Below, in pieces: positions 47,956 to 60,697 of a stretch of 64,000 bases of DNA. The DNA is taken from NCBI GenBank assembly GCA_026874595.1, contig CM049316.1, positions 55,129,676-55,193,675 of the forward strand, given 5' to 3'. The DNA comes from Sipunculus nudus. Its lineage: Eukaryota; Annelida; Sipuncula; Golfingiida; Sipunculidae. Numbering within the stretch: position 1 is the stretch's first letter; each line of letters opens with the position of its first letter. The translations under genes were made by a program, and so were the position numbers. The notes under the pieces are model-generated. The model was not told the origin of the DNA. It did no database searches and was given only the letters and a program-made list of their open reading frames with translations.

Positions 47956-48872
47956 ACACAGGATGGTAATAACAAGAGACACATCAGCATCAGTAAAAAA
48001 CATTACACAGTATTAAACACCTTTCACTGTACCTTTAGATGCTCTTTTGATTAAAGTAACCCAAATCAATTACGACAGGTGATGAAAGGCCAACAAACTG
48101 TCAACCTAATTAAAAATAACACTGACCCTGAGCTAATTAATGAGAGCACAAACTGTAAATCTAATTATAAGGAGCAACTATAACTGATGTAACAAAGACC
48201 TGAGAGGTTAGATGATGTGGATGCTGGACGACTACACATCACCTTCGAGCAGATGATAACCATAACAAGGCCACAAGCCCTGAACCCGCTCCAGGATTCC
48301 CTATATCATCCATACATGGCTGGCAGCTGGAACTGCATGTTTTACTTACTGGATATCACTGCAAGCAAGGTAAACCTACTGGAAACACCTGAACTAGAGG
48401 TATTGTTTACATTTTGAGACTGATGATAAATACTGCGGTTAGCTTTTATATTTGTGTGGTAACAATTTCACGACATTCACTTTTTCATCTTCATGAGGGT
48501 TCTATTTCTGAGATCTAGACTCCCCCCCCCCCCCCGCCATTTTTCAGCTGCCACTACCTTTCTTCAAGGGTTTTAAACCAATATTTGCAGGCAAGACCCT
48601 ACCATTTTCTGGACCTGAGTACCTTTATTAAGGTTTTCTCATTAGCCCAGGCCCTCCTAGGTTGAAACCATCCTTTTCCAAAATCCTGAATCACCCTGTA
48701 CTAGTGGTCCCCATAAACAACCAAAATATTGGTGTTTTGGGTTCTTAGGCTGAAACACCACGAAACACCAAATTAACTTCAAATCTGAAGCCAATATGTA
48801 ACACCAATCCATAAATAATCATCTGATTATATATCTCTGCAATACTGTGTCATAAATTTATAGCATAAAGAT

Positions 48873-51800
48873 ACAAGTGACCCAGGGGTCATGACGCTCA
48901 GCTGACCAGGAAGACATTGACAAAAGTAATTTTATCATCTGAATGTCAAATTTGAATGAAATACTTTTCCAAACTTGACCTTTTGTATAAAATCATCCAA
49001 TATTCATTGGGGTACTATGGAGCTCTGTAGCATGACGGATATGGGTAACAGACACCTATTTTCAAGGTTTACAAGATGACTTTTCAGGGGTCTCCCAGCA
49101 TGTCAAAAAATAAAATTCTAGGTCCAGTTATTATGATTTGTGCCCTGTTAACAAATCCAAATGTTTATTCTGGGGGGTATTTCAAAGCCTCATAGGATGA
49201 AGGATATGGGTAACAGAGATGTAATTTCAGGTGCACAAGGAGACTTTTCAGGGGCCTCCCAGCATATCAAGAAAGGAGATTCTAGGTCAAGTCATTATAA
49301 TTTGTGCTCTGTTAACAGATGACCAAATCTTTATTCTGGGGAGTACTTCGGACCCCCAGAGCATGAAGGATATGGGTAACAGGGACCTTATTTCGGGTTT
49401 CCATGTAGACTTTTTATGGGCTTCCCTGGAGGTGAGGACAGAAGATTCTAGGTCCAGTCATTATGATTTGTGCCCTGTTAATATATGACCAAATCTTTAT
49501 TCTGGGGGGTACTTCAGAGCCCCATGGCTCACAGAATATGGGTAACAGGGACCTTATTTCGGGTTTCCACGTAGACCTTTTATGGGCTTCCCTGGAGGTG
49601 AGGACAGAAGATTCTAGGTCCAGTCATTATGATTTGTGCCCTGTTTACAGATGACCAAATGTTTAAAGATCACAAAAGTAGAGAAAAAAAATCGTAAAAA
49701 ATAAAAAAAATATAGGTGGCGCCACCAATCTCCAGAAATTGATGAAACAATCCATGATCAATATCCATGCAAAGAATCATGGTGATTAATGCATTAGTTG
49801 TTCAGATACTTGAGCTTTTGTATTAAATTTTGCATTATTCTGGGGGGGTACTTCAGAACCCCATAGCTCGAAGAATATAGGTCACAGTGACCTAATTTCA
49901 GGTTTAAAAGGAGAATTTCCATAGACCTCCCAGGATTTCAAGTTAGAAGATTCCCGGTCTAGCGGTTACGATTTGTGCCCTGTTAACAGACAGACGCCTG
50001 GATAGCCGGACGGACGACGGACAAAAGGTGATCCCTACAGCTCAGATGACTTTCAGTCAGCTGAGCTAAAAATTGAAAAAATACAGGTGGCGCCACCAGA
50101 ATGCAGAAACTGATGAAACATTTCATGATCAATATCCATGCAAAGAATCATGGTGATCAATATAATAATTGTTCAGATACTTGAGCTTTTGTATCAAATT
50201 TTCCATTATTCTGGGGGGTACTTCGGAGCCCCATAGCTCAGAGGTTATGGGTAACAGAGACCTAATTTCAAGTTTTTAAGGAAACTTTTCATGGGCCTCT
50301 CAGCATGTCAAGAGAGAAGATTCTAGGTCCAGTTGTTACGATTTGTGCCATGTTAACAAATGACCGCATCTTATGAGGTCTCAAAAATAGAGAAAAAAAT
50401 TCGTAAAAATAAAAAAATATAGGTGGCGCCACCATACTGCAGAAACTGATGACACATTCCATGATCAATATCCATGCAAAGAATCATGGTGATCACTGCA
50501 ATAGTTGTTTAGATACTTGAGCTTTTGTATCAAATTGTCCATTATTCTGAGGGATACTTTAGATGACTTACAGTCAGCTGAGCTAAAAACACTTAATGGT
50601 CAATATCAATGCAAAGAATCATGATGATCTCCGTATTAGTTGTTCAGATACTTCAGCTTTTGTATCAAATTGTCCATTATTCTGAGGGATACTTCAGAGA
50701 CCTATAGCTTGAAGGATATGGGTAACAGAGACCTAATTTCAAGTTTCCACAGGCACTCTTCATGGGCCTCCTTGCATGACCAGAATGAAGTTTCTAGGTC
50801 CAGTTGTTGCAATTTGTACCCTCTTGATAGATAACATAGGTGGCGCCACCAGTCTGCAGGAATTGATGGAACATCTCATAATCAATATGTATGCCAATAA
50901 TCATTACCATCAGTGATGTAGTTATTGAGATATTGAAGTTTTTGTATGAAATTTTTGACTACTCTGGGAGGGTACTTTGGGGCCCCATAGCTCGAAGGAT
51001 ATGGGTAACAGAGACCTAATTTCTGGTTTCCATAGAGACTTTTCATAGGTCTTCTAGTGTGTTGAGAATGAAGATTCTAGGTCCAGTCGTTACTATTTGT
51101 GCCATGCTAACAGATGACAGCATCCTTAAAGGTCTCAAAAATAGAGGAAAAAATCGTAAAATATCGAACGATACAGGTGGCGCCACCAGTCTGCAGGAAC
51201 AGATGACACATCTCATGATCAATAGTTATGCCACAAATCATGACCATCATTCAAGTAGTTCATGAGATATTGAAGTTTTTGTATGAAATTTTTTACTTTT
51301 CTTGGGGGTACTTTAGGGCTCCATAGCTCGAAGAATATGGGTAACAGAGACCTAATTTTGGTTTCCATGGAGACTTCTAATAGGTCTCTCAGTGTGTCGA
51401 GAATGAAGATTCTAGGTCCATTCGTTACGATTTGTGCCACGTTAACAGATGACAGCATCCTTAAAGGTCTCAAAAATAGAGGAAAAAATCAAACAATAAA
51501 GGTGGCACCACCAGTCTGCAGGAAGTGATGACACATCTCATGATCAATAGTTATGCCACAAATCATGACCATCAGTCAAGTAGTTAATGAGATACTGAAG
51601 TTTTTGTATGAAATTTTTTACTTTTCTTTTGGGTACTTTGGGGCTCCATAGCTTGAAGAATATGGGTAACAGAGACCTAATTTCTGGTTTCCATGGAGAC
51701 TTTTCATAGGTCTCTCAGTGTGTCAAGAATGAAGATTCTAGGTCCAGTCTTTACAATTTGTGCCTTGTTAACAGATGTTTACATTTTGAAAGGTCTCAAA

Positions 51801-52448
51801 AATAGAGAAAAAAATTCGTAAAAAATTGAACGATACAGGTGGCGCCACCAGTCTGCAGGAAGTGATGGAACATCTCATGATCAATATGTATGACAAAAAT
51901 CATGACCATCAGTCAAGTATTTAATGAGATATTGAAGTTTTTGTTTGAAATTTTTTACTTTTCTGGGGGGTAGTTTGGGGCCCCATAGCTGGAAGGATAT
52001 GGGTAACAGAGACCTAATTTCTGGTTTCCATGGAGACTTTTCATAGGTCTCTCAGTGTGTCGAGAATGAAGATTCTAAGTCAAGTCATTACGATTTGTGC
52101 CTTGTTAACAGATGTTCACATTTTTAAAGGTCTTAAAAATAGAGAAAAAAATTCGTAAAAAATCAAAAAATACAGGTGGCGCCACCAGTCTTCAGGAACT
52201 GATGGAACCTCTCATGATCAATATGTATGCCAAAAATCATGACCATCAGTCAAGTAGTAAATGAGATATTGAAGTTTTTGTATGAAATTTTGGACTTTTC
52301 TGGGGGGTACTTTGGGGCCCCATAGCTCGAAGGATATGGGTAACAGAGACCTAATTTCTGGTTTCCAAGGAGATTTTTCATGGACCTCCCAGGATGTCAA
52401 GTAAGAAGATTCCAGTTCTAGCGGTTACGATTTGTGCCTGGTTAACGG

Positions 52449-52483
<35 letters not shown>

Positions 52484-52540
52484 GACGACGGACAAAGAGT
52501 GATCGCTATAGCTCAGATGACTTTCAGTCAGCTGAGCTAA
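48873..52540 (+). mobile_element. Helitron/Helentron-like element, copy C, with three successive 3' ends
   Basis: It starts ACAAGTGACCCAGGGGTC with GCTCAGCTG at 48896-48904. The 3' motif CAGTCAGCTGAGCTAA occurs three times, ending at 50069, 50586 and 52540; the first and last have the full CTCAGATGACT-TTC-AGTCAGCTGAG hairpin. Inside are units of about 165 bp with TATTCTGGGGGGTACTTC (49160-49650), then the 337-bp GGTGGCGCCACC array. The layout suggests nested or serially joined copies of one family. No coding capacity. Confidence 0.6.
49715..52190 (+). repeat. Tandem array of about 337 bp marked by GGTGGCGCCACC
   Basis: The palindrome or a one-base variant lies at 49715, 50086, 50422, 50839, 51176, 51501, 51838 and 52175; most steps are 325-337 bp. 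Units share AGTCTGCAGGAA, CATGATCAATA, GAGATATTGAAGTTTTTGTA, GGCCCCATAGCTCGAAGGAT, ATGGGTAACAGAGACCTAAT and GATTCTAGGTCCAGT. Confidence 0.9.
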
Positions 52541-53869
52541 AAATGAGAGTTTCGTGCAATGGTCAGTTCAGCAGCGGACATGGCAGCCATTTATGCCAGA
52601 TATGAGGCTGCCCCCTAATGGCGCAAGTCGCAATCAGGCAGAACACTTGTCAATTATACGAAACACTATTGCTTCCTTTTATTTTACAGAATAGTGGCAG
52701 AATTCTGCATTGACACATCCAACAGATGATAATTTATTTACTGATGTCAGTGTTTTGCTTCCATTTCGAATTTTAAAAGGGTATTTTGTGATATTTCATC
52801 ACATGTACCCAAAACACTGGTGTTTTAGGTTAATGCAGACCCTGTACTAGGGAGTGATACAACCTTACTTCTATTCAGTAACAGTGATGATGTAAATCTA
52901 CCCTGGAATAAGTAATATTTATAATATAAAAAACATGTATTTAATTCCTTTGTCATTCAAAACAAACTGATAATTCACCTGAAAAATGCATGCTATGTAT
53001 TTATGACAACTCTGTTAATAACTTGAAAGGTCAGCTGTCAAAACTGCTATTAAGCAGGGTGATGTGGTGTAAGTATAGAGGATACAAGTGGCACACACAC
53101 CTGTACACACACCCACACATCAACAACATATACATGCATTATTTTCATTAGTCCTAACTAAAGGAAAACTACAGTTATTGTCTGATGGCTAAGTAAATCA
53201 CTGTTTAATGAATGAAAATTGAAGGTTTTTTTATGATTGGTTGAATGATATCCTATCATTATGTACTTCAACACAAGGCATATCAAAGTCAGAGCTTGTC
53301 ATTAAAACATTGAATGATGAGACTATAAAATGTCATCAAAATTCGATGAAAGTCCAATACCCAGCTTATCTATCTAGGAGTCCCAACCAGGTACCCTCAG
53401 AATGAAAAAGGCAACTACTGTCAGCCATACATCCAGATTATCAGATATCATGAGTGAAAAAATAACATACACCTGTGACTCAGATAAAAAGTTACAATGA
53501 AATATATTAATTATCATTATGGATAATTTGTATCACGATAAGGTTTTTCCTATATCGTGACTATGAGGCCCCCTTCTTCAATAATTATTATTTGGAGGGA
53601 TACATTGTAGTTGTTTCATTATTGATTGAATTGACAGTATTAATTATTGCACACGTCTAACAACATAAAACAAATGGAAACAAATAGCACCAGTTCTTCA
53701 GGCAGTTAAAACATAAATCATATATTTTGAACTTATACAATTTATTTCAAAGTGAAAAACAATTTAAAAATTTTACTGAAAGTCTATACCTAGTGTTAAA
53801 GTCAGCATGACATAGGCTACCTGTCTGTTTTAATGACAAACAAATCCATCCCTACAGGTTTCTACAGTC

Positions 53870-54085
53870 TATGGATAGAGGACTAACTAAGCCAGGAGAT
53901 CCCGAGTACTGGAGTTAGAATATCAGCTGAGCAGCAGTGAGATATTTCAAGATCAGTCCCAACCCATGGTGAGTGCCCTGTAGGCTATTGGCATGTGTTA
54001 CAAACAGGTGCATTTTTAGGGGGCCACTGGATGGTATTATTCAGCAATGGGAAGGATTACAAACCCAGACCCTGCAGGTACAGTA
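53870..54085 (+). repeat. SINE-like dispersed repeat, copy 3
   Basis: Contains GGAGATCCCGAGTACTGGAG, TTAGAATATCAGCTGAG, GGTGAGTGCCCTGTAGGCTA and GATTACAAACCCAGACCCTG, in the order seen on the minus strand at 37160-37378. The first blocks resemble the T-arm/B-box end of a tRNA. Confidence 0.4.
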
Positions 54086-54849
54086 GTCATCTGCTGTATT
54101 TTACAACAGGATATACAGTCAGCAGAATTGTGTGCTACCACCCTGTCAAGTAGTCCAAAAAGTGAAAAAGAAATCAGCAGATGAATATATTCTTGGTTCA
54201 GTTTGTATTTCAGAAATGGACGTTGTCACATCCAAACTCTCTGCTAACAGATGAAAAGGACTGGTGAAAGACAATTAACAATATATGGAACCAGTCAGAA
54301 AGACTACCTGGCTTATAAGACCACCTGTCTAATAAGGTGCCATCGCTGGCAAAATCACCTGAATCTTAAATCAATCAAAAGGCTGTTTCAAATGCACATT
54401 AAAACCCATAAAGTATATATCATTTTAAACCTGGTAGGGAGTTCTTTCTAATGGTATCCATGTTTATTAAATCAACATTCACTTTTATATTAAATTTTAA
54501 CATTTTTTATAATTTAAAATTTTTAAATAGTACTCAATTTTAAGCAACCAGTAACAGCAAACCTCTTTTTATGGGAGATCATCAAACTACATGACCCAAT
54601 CTGCAGACTGTCTTTTGTTTTTTGTTATTCCTGTATCATGTTTCTTTCTAACTTAAAATTGAATTTTTAAATTATGATTCAGTAAAAATATTAAAATTTA
54701 TTTTAGATATGAAAGAAACATGGTAGAGGAAAAACAAAAAAAATGTTTTGAGATATTGTGATGTATAGCAATATTAGAGCAATAAAAATTTGGTTTGATG
54801 TTACTGGTTGCAACCGTGTGATATCTGTGATTTTCACCAAAACTTGAGG

Positions 54850-55230
54850 CACCGATGGACAAACTGCAAAAATGGCTGTAGGTGGTATCACCAGTCTTGC
54901 ATGAAGGTTGGAAATGCCCAAGATCTAGACATGAACAATTTCAGACTGATACTTTAGACCACTCCTTAGATAAGTACATGAATATATTATATGATAGCAT
55001 GATTGAAGGTGGTGCCACCAGTTTTGTGTATAAGATAGCCAACCTAGATAGATGGACATGTATGCAACATTTCAGGCTGTACATTAAACCACAACTGAGA
55101 TTTATGAACAGATACACCGATGGACACCCAAAAAAGTTTGTATGTAGTGCCTCCCATGTTTGTTAAGCACCAGTTCATACGTGACCCTATAATGATGTTG
55201 GGTTTTGATGAATGCTGCCACAGCAGAACC
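54850..55230 (+). repeat. Diverged fragment of the GGTGGCGCCACC (278-bp) repeat family
   Basis: Shares GCAAAAATGGCTGTAGGTGG, GGTGGTGCCACCAGTTTTGT, GTATAAGATAGCC, CATTTCAGGC and GACACCC.. blocks with the array at 22636-23650, but with heavy substitution. Confidence 0.55.
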
Positions 55231-55988
55231 CTTGAAACTCCATTTCATCAGATAGAGTACCTGAGCTCTAGTCACCAGCACTAAAAAGGATGTTTAATAA
55301 AGTAGTAGAAATAAAGGATACCACAGAAAGGAAGTCAATTTAGATTTACTTCCTTTGCTATATTCAGCAAACATATGTACTGAAGCATATGTAACTGTTT
55401 ATGCTCTGTATTTGTTGGTGCACACTTCTGTTTATAACTTGAAAGGTCCACAGTGAATGCTTTCATCCAGTATGCTCATAACAAACCTCATATGAGTGTA
55501 TATAGCTGGCTGGTGCAGCTACAAGAACACCTGTGCAGGTGTGGACAAAGGATGGCAGTCTTGGTAGAAGAATTAAAGATATGATGGTCCTGAATAATAA
55601 AATCAAAATAACTGCTAGAGCAAAAGTTGCAACATGTATAGGACCAAGTAGTTTTGTGTGTGTTTTATTCCTTACTTTATGCATGTAACATAATTATGAC
55701 TCTTGCCCTCAGTCAAAACAATAATTGGGATCTAGTAGACTAACAAACAAATTTGTCATTTATTGTCACATAGTTACTTTAATCCTCATTTTGCAGTATC
55801 AGTGAAAATCAAAATACTAAACTGAAGTGTAAATCCTGTTTTATTTCTGTGTAACATCTGGTCATACAGATTCAAACAATGTATATCTACATACCTGGAT
55901 ACAAATACTCCTGAAATGTAACAGAATGGGGCATTGGGGGCAGGGTGGGTTATCAAAAATTGTGACTTTTTTTTAAACACACACAAAC

Positions 55989-55992
<4 letters not shown>

Positions 55993-56041
<49 letters not shown>
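55993..56041. repeat. (TA)n microsatellite
   Basis: About 24 TA steps, one break near the start. Confidence 0.9.
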
Positions 56042-56044
<3 letters not shown>

Positions 56045-56459
56045 CTTTTATTGTATTGTGTGACAAATTTTAAAAAAATTACAATTTAGTGTATGGTTTT
56101 AAAAAGTTAGTATGTTTAGAGTATATGGTAATTCTTAACCAGTATGAGATATATAACATTCCACAGTAAACCAAAGTCTATAATTCTAATTATATATATA
56201 TTTTATTTCAAATATATAGATATTATCCTCTGAATATCAGGGGGGGAATACATTGACTATCCCCACTTGCTAAAATGTCGGGGGGGGGGGGGTATATACC
56301 CCCATCCCCCCTATACTGACGCCCCTGCCAACAACATAAAATTATGCAAGTTTCACTAAGTGCATGTAATGAACTTTTCATCACAGAGTCACAGACATTT
56401 GGTATCTCAGGTGGTATCACCTGCAGATTCAAAGTCCTGTATAAAAGTTTAGATAGCTA

Positions 56460-56700
56460 TAAGCTCTGATCAAAATCAGTCAAGAAATAAAGGAGAAGCA
56501 TTTATAGTATAAATACTATAAATGTGCACAATTAATGAATTTAAAAATTCTGTGTAAAAGACCCCCCCCCCCCCCCCCCCACCTGGGTCTGCTGACCATA
56601 TATGTCAAAATTATTCAAGGAATAAAGGAGAAGCCTTTTTTTTACAAATGTAAATAATTAGTGAATTTCAAAATTCTGTGTAGAAGGTTAAAAGCCCATG
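56460..56700 (+). repeat. Diverged direct duplication of about 135 bp around a poly-C run
   Basis: AATAAAGGAGAAGC..AATGAATTTAAAAATTCTGT and AATAAAGGAGAAGC..AGTGAATTTCAAAATTCTGT flank a 19-C run (56562-56580). Confidence 0.7.
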
Positions 56701-58436
56701 CCACCTTGCTCTGCTGATCATATTCCTGAAGTCCTGGCCTTTTTACCCTGGAGGTAAACTGGTACATTTAAACCTAATGCAGAGCTACAACTAAATGTAT
56801 AATTATGGCTGTAACCTTGACAACATTGCATCAAACCCTAGTTTCTGACACTAGTGTTTGTGCCAACAAATGTTTGGTCTTTCTTTTTTTCTTACATGTC
56901 TAATATCTGGTTGAAGGTCACCAACACTTGGCTCAAGAAACTGTGCCACTAATTGTACAACTCTGTGCATCCTATTATATATATATTGAATACAACAAAT
57001 TAGTTATTATCATGTAGAAGGACAGATATAACTGCTTGATGATTACAGCATTGCATAAACTAATTACTTGGCCATGTGAGAAATAGTGAAAAATATATAC
57101 ATCAAGTATCAATAAAGACATTTTTTCATTATGCCAAAATAATTTATTTCCATACATATTTCCCTTGGATGGTGACAGCTATAGCAGTGCCTTGACATGA
57201 ACTAAATTATTAACTTAATATTGACACTGATTACTGATATTTGTATTAAGGAAATTATTAATAGTAATACGAATAGTTTTGCGGTTATTTGCAGACCATC
57301 CTATACTACTATACTAAGTATAGCAGCTCACTGCCCATATTAGATAGTGGAATGTCCTAAATTTAGTCCTCGCACTCGTACTTGTGAAATGCACGAGCAG
57401 TGCTTGCTGCTAGTACCAGTGCTACCACTATCAGCAACTGGAGTAGTAACTGTACTGTTAGTATGTGGGATAAGTTTTGCCATGATCGCTCCACATCTCA
57501 TTACTCTGGTGTTCTGTTAATGTTAGTGCACCCCATGGCCACCAGTGGCAACTAGTGGCAAGTCCCCTCGCTTCGCGCGGATTACAAGGTCAATGTATCG
57601 TTCATGGCTCTGGCGGGATTGTTGGCTTACCTGAATTACTGCGCAAAATGCCTTGGTGACAGATCTGATTAATAAAGGCGTTGTTTATGGACTGATGTTG
57701 ACGCTGTCAAGGAAAACATGAAAAGTACATGTGACCTGGGGAATCCCAAACAACACGTCATTTTATGCACAGACAGGAATCCCGGGATCGCGTCGTATTT
57801 TCTTTCTGTCTGATTGACTGGCGCCACACGAGTGGATTCTTGAGGATTAAAGTTTTAGCCCTTATGTAATATACGAGTTCACACCATATATTCGTATATT
57901 GAACTGTTTCATTCTATTTCATACCAGACTCAGCTACACACATTCACACAGACAAACATATTATCCCTCGGCCTTCTTTAAACAAAGAGGAAAAGACCGA
58001 TTCACTTTTTAGAACTTTTGATCGAGATTCCTTTGGACCTATAGTTGTAATCATGGTTTCTAAATAATTATTAATTCATAAACACTACCTTAGATTAAAT
58101 ATTTAATTGCATAATTAGCAGTAAAGATCATGCTGTTTAACACATACATCAACACGTAAGTATTAAAAAAAACTTTTTTTTTTTAATTTCACATTTCAAT
58201 ACCATATAAATCATGAAAATTATATATTTTATTGGAAATAAAAATTTTTCACGCAATCTTAAAGGTTAAATGCTCGTTTTGACAAATGCCGAGCTGTTTG
58301 ATCAAAATATTGTTCGTATTTAAAATGTCGTTTTGCATAAATGTGCTGAGTGCGTAGTTGGATATCTAAGGAAAAGTTTGATATTCGACCCTTTTATTAA
58401 CCATATAACATATTCAATATACTAGTATACCATGGA

Positions 58437-58699
58437 AGGGCGTAGCGAAGGGGGGACCGCAGGGGGCCATGGAACCATCCCCCCCCCCCCCCCCCATCAA
58501 CCCCCGCTCGCATCCAATACTATCCGTCCTCCAGGAATTTCATTAATTTTAGCATTGCAAATGCAGTAATCGTTGTACTGTTTATTGATAATTCTACATT
58601 TTATCAGGTTTGATCCTGTAAATATTATATTTTTTAAGTGAGTCATCTTAAATGTATAACTGATATTTCTGATTCGAATTAAAACATGTGAGGTTCGTG

Positions 58700-58754
<55 letters not shown>

Positions 58755-58819
58755 TATATTCTGATTGCCTTTGCCAAATATTTCGGCCCCATCCCCTCCT
58801 CAGTCCTGACTACGCCCCT
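58437..58819. mobile_element. Possible MITE with AGGGCGTAG-type inverted ends
   Basis: AGGGCGTAGCGAAGG (58437-58451) and the reverse complement of CCTGACTACGCCCCT (58805-58819) match with one gap and a few changes. The interior carries a 17-C run and a (TA)n tract of about 50 bp. No clear target duplication. Confidence 0.4.
58700..58751. repeat. (TA)n microsatellite
   Basis: About 26 TA steps. Confidence 0.95.
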
Positions 58820-59428
58820 GTGTTCTGTATTTTTTCAGAAGGGGGGGGGGGGGGGCTTCATTCAAACTTACCGCCGATTCCAATTGCTCCTGAACTCTCA
58901 TTTGAATACATAAAAAATGCTTCTTATGAGCTAAATCATGGCCCATTTATCACAGGGTGTAGAATATCAAGCTTAAGTAACTGGCCAATACCAAACATTT
59001 TCTCAATCATATACAAATTATATAAGGGCTTTCAAAAATGCGGGGGCAAGCATCTCTGACGCTCGGAGTCTCTTAAGGACGCATGGTTCTGATTGTATGT
59101 CCAAGCATATGACGGGACGCGCGGATTTTTGGCTTTAAGGAATTAGGAACTTGTAGCAGTCAAATACATGCATTATCGGCTACCTCAAACGAACCCGTCA
59201 GCTGTGTAAACACCGCGCTGATTACTAAGGCTTGCATTTCGCTCTAAGCAAATATTCTAATGATATGATAATTATATAAAATATGAAAAAGATTCAATAC
59301 GCCTTAAAAATCTGACACATATCATCTCTCCGACCTTGGGATGCTCTTAACTCAGATGGGACTCCCCAAAAATTTTGCCCAAGTGTCCAGGATTCTTCAA
59401 ATTTTCTTATTTCTATTGAAAACCATAA

Positions 59429-59429
<1 letters not shown>

Positions 59430-59484
<55 letters not shown>
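59430..59484. repeat. (TA)n microsatellite with one CATA break
   Basis: TA steps on both sides of a single TACATA interruption near 59461. Confidence 0.95.
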
Positions 59485-60222
59485 AATGTGTGTCTGCGCG
59501 TGTGTTATAGACATAATTTATCAATATGTGTCTACATGTTTAAATGTGTTCAAGGTTATATATAGCCGTTAGGACTATAAAAACAGTGTTAATTTACAGC
59601 TATCTTGCAGTATGAATCGCAGAAGTATTTGCGCAACTGTTTCTATTTCGACAAGGCTCACGTTTAAACATAACGGTGCGCAAGGCTGTAATTTGATCAG
59701 TAGCCAGGACTTGTGGACTAATTAACAGAAGTCCCGGTCACCATCCATTGGCTGCCAATGAGACGGATCTGGCACAACCCACCTACGAACGTCACATTTA
59801 TATACACGTGCGCGGGGGCCGAAAGATCTATTCCCGTTACATTCAGCGGAACACATAAACAGTTGTTATTAAACCCTCATTCGTCTGTCAGCGTGTTTTC
59901 GTGTTGGTCAGGCTGTACGGACTGTCAATTACCTTGTTCACAAGGTCTTAAGGGACAACACTGGTCTTTTTACGTCATATTTCACGACACGTGCCTGAAA
60001 TTTATTTCACAACTTGTCCCTGTCTGGGTGACACCGTGGTGAGGTTCAGTGGGTGCAGAGAGAACAGAAACGGATCCATGAAACGGAAGAATTTGTGTCG
60101 TCAAAACCGTGGAAATGGGGCATATTAAGAGAGACAATCACTGGTTTAGATCGAAGTCTAGGACGTTTATGTTCCCATATATGAAACGTGGGGGACATTG
60201 ATGGTGACTGTGATCTAGGAAT

Positions 60223-60697
60223 ATGATAAATTTAGTTTTTGTCGTCGGATTCTTGTGGGTTCTTCATACGCCATACGGGTACGGTATTGTCGAGGTTGGG
60301 CGAGCCCAGCCTATCTGCACTGCCAGGTCGCTGGCTTCACAAAGGAACTGTTTTCATTTCACAGAGATTTCTGAGGTTGTGACCAAAAATTCCTGTCACA
60401 ATAAATTACCGTTGGCGTTCATTTCACTTAGTTTAATCCTGGGAAGTTCTAAATCGGACTTTTTGAATGAGAAAAATTTTAGATCACAAAGCTCGGAGAC
60501 GGCGCGGGCCATAGATTTAAAAAGCGGTCTTTTTAAAAGGCCCTACGCTTCGAATGATCATTCGAAAGCGAAAAATATCGCAAAATACGAATTTGTGTAT
60601 GGGAAGTGGCGCCTCATGCCAGAAGTTTGCTTAATTAACACAGCATTGGCGATTATTACGATGTCTGGAATTATTGCAGCTAATCTTGAAAGAATAG
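60223..60697 (+). CDS. Membrane-protein gene, exon 1
   Basis: 158 full codons plus one base, with a strong consensus donor (gtgagt). It carries the signal peptide, the Cys-containing ectodomain-like part and the first membrane helix. Its codon composition and CpG level stand out from the flanking AT-rich DNA. Confidence 0.7.

Larger units (their letters stand above)
45130..48872. other. Non-coding AT-rich region with local duplications
   Basis: No gene is supported. It holds a 146-bp triplication, a tRNA-like sequence and a 153-bp duplication (listed separately) and a 14-C run at 48522-48535. Stretches 46930-47640 and 47960-48500 show nothing I can name. Confidence 0.5.
52541..57299. other. 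Non-coding region with scattered repeat fragments
   Basis: No gene is supported. It holds a SINE-like copy (53870-54085), a diverged 278-bp-family fragment (54850-55230), a TA tract, a local duplication and C/G runs (13 G at 56280-56292, 19 C at 56562-56580). Confidence 0.5.
57300..60222 (+). promoter_or_regulatory. CpG-richer upstream region of the membrane-protein gene
   Basis: CpG content rises at 57380-57850 and again from about 59040 to the start codon at 60223, against an otherwise AT-rich background. TATAAAAA at 59576-59583 is a possible but unproven TATA box. Two tiny upstream ORFs (60181-60201 and 60201-60218) would precede the main start if the transcript begins further 5'. Extent and transcription start are inferred. 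Confidence 0.3.

Noticed and set aside
49715-52190. CRISPR array, because of a short palindrome at regular spacing
   Set aside because: Spacing is about 337 bp, the sequence between palindromes is itself repeated, and the genome is eukaryotic.
60223-60697. Exon 1 of the membrane protein as a complete single-exon gene (ORF continues to a stop at 60714)
   Set aside because: A consensus donor gtgagt lies just before the stop, and the acceptor at 63918 restores a hydrophobic frame in matching phase.
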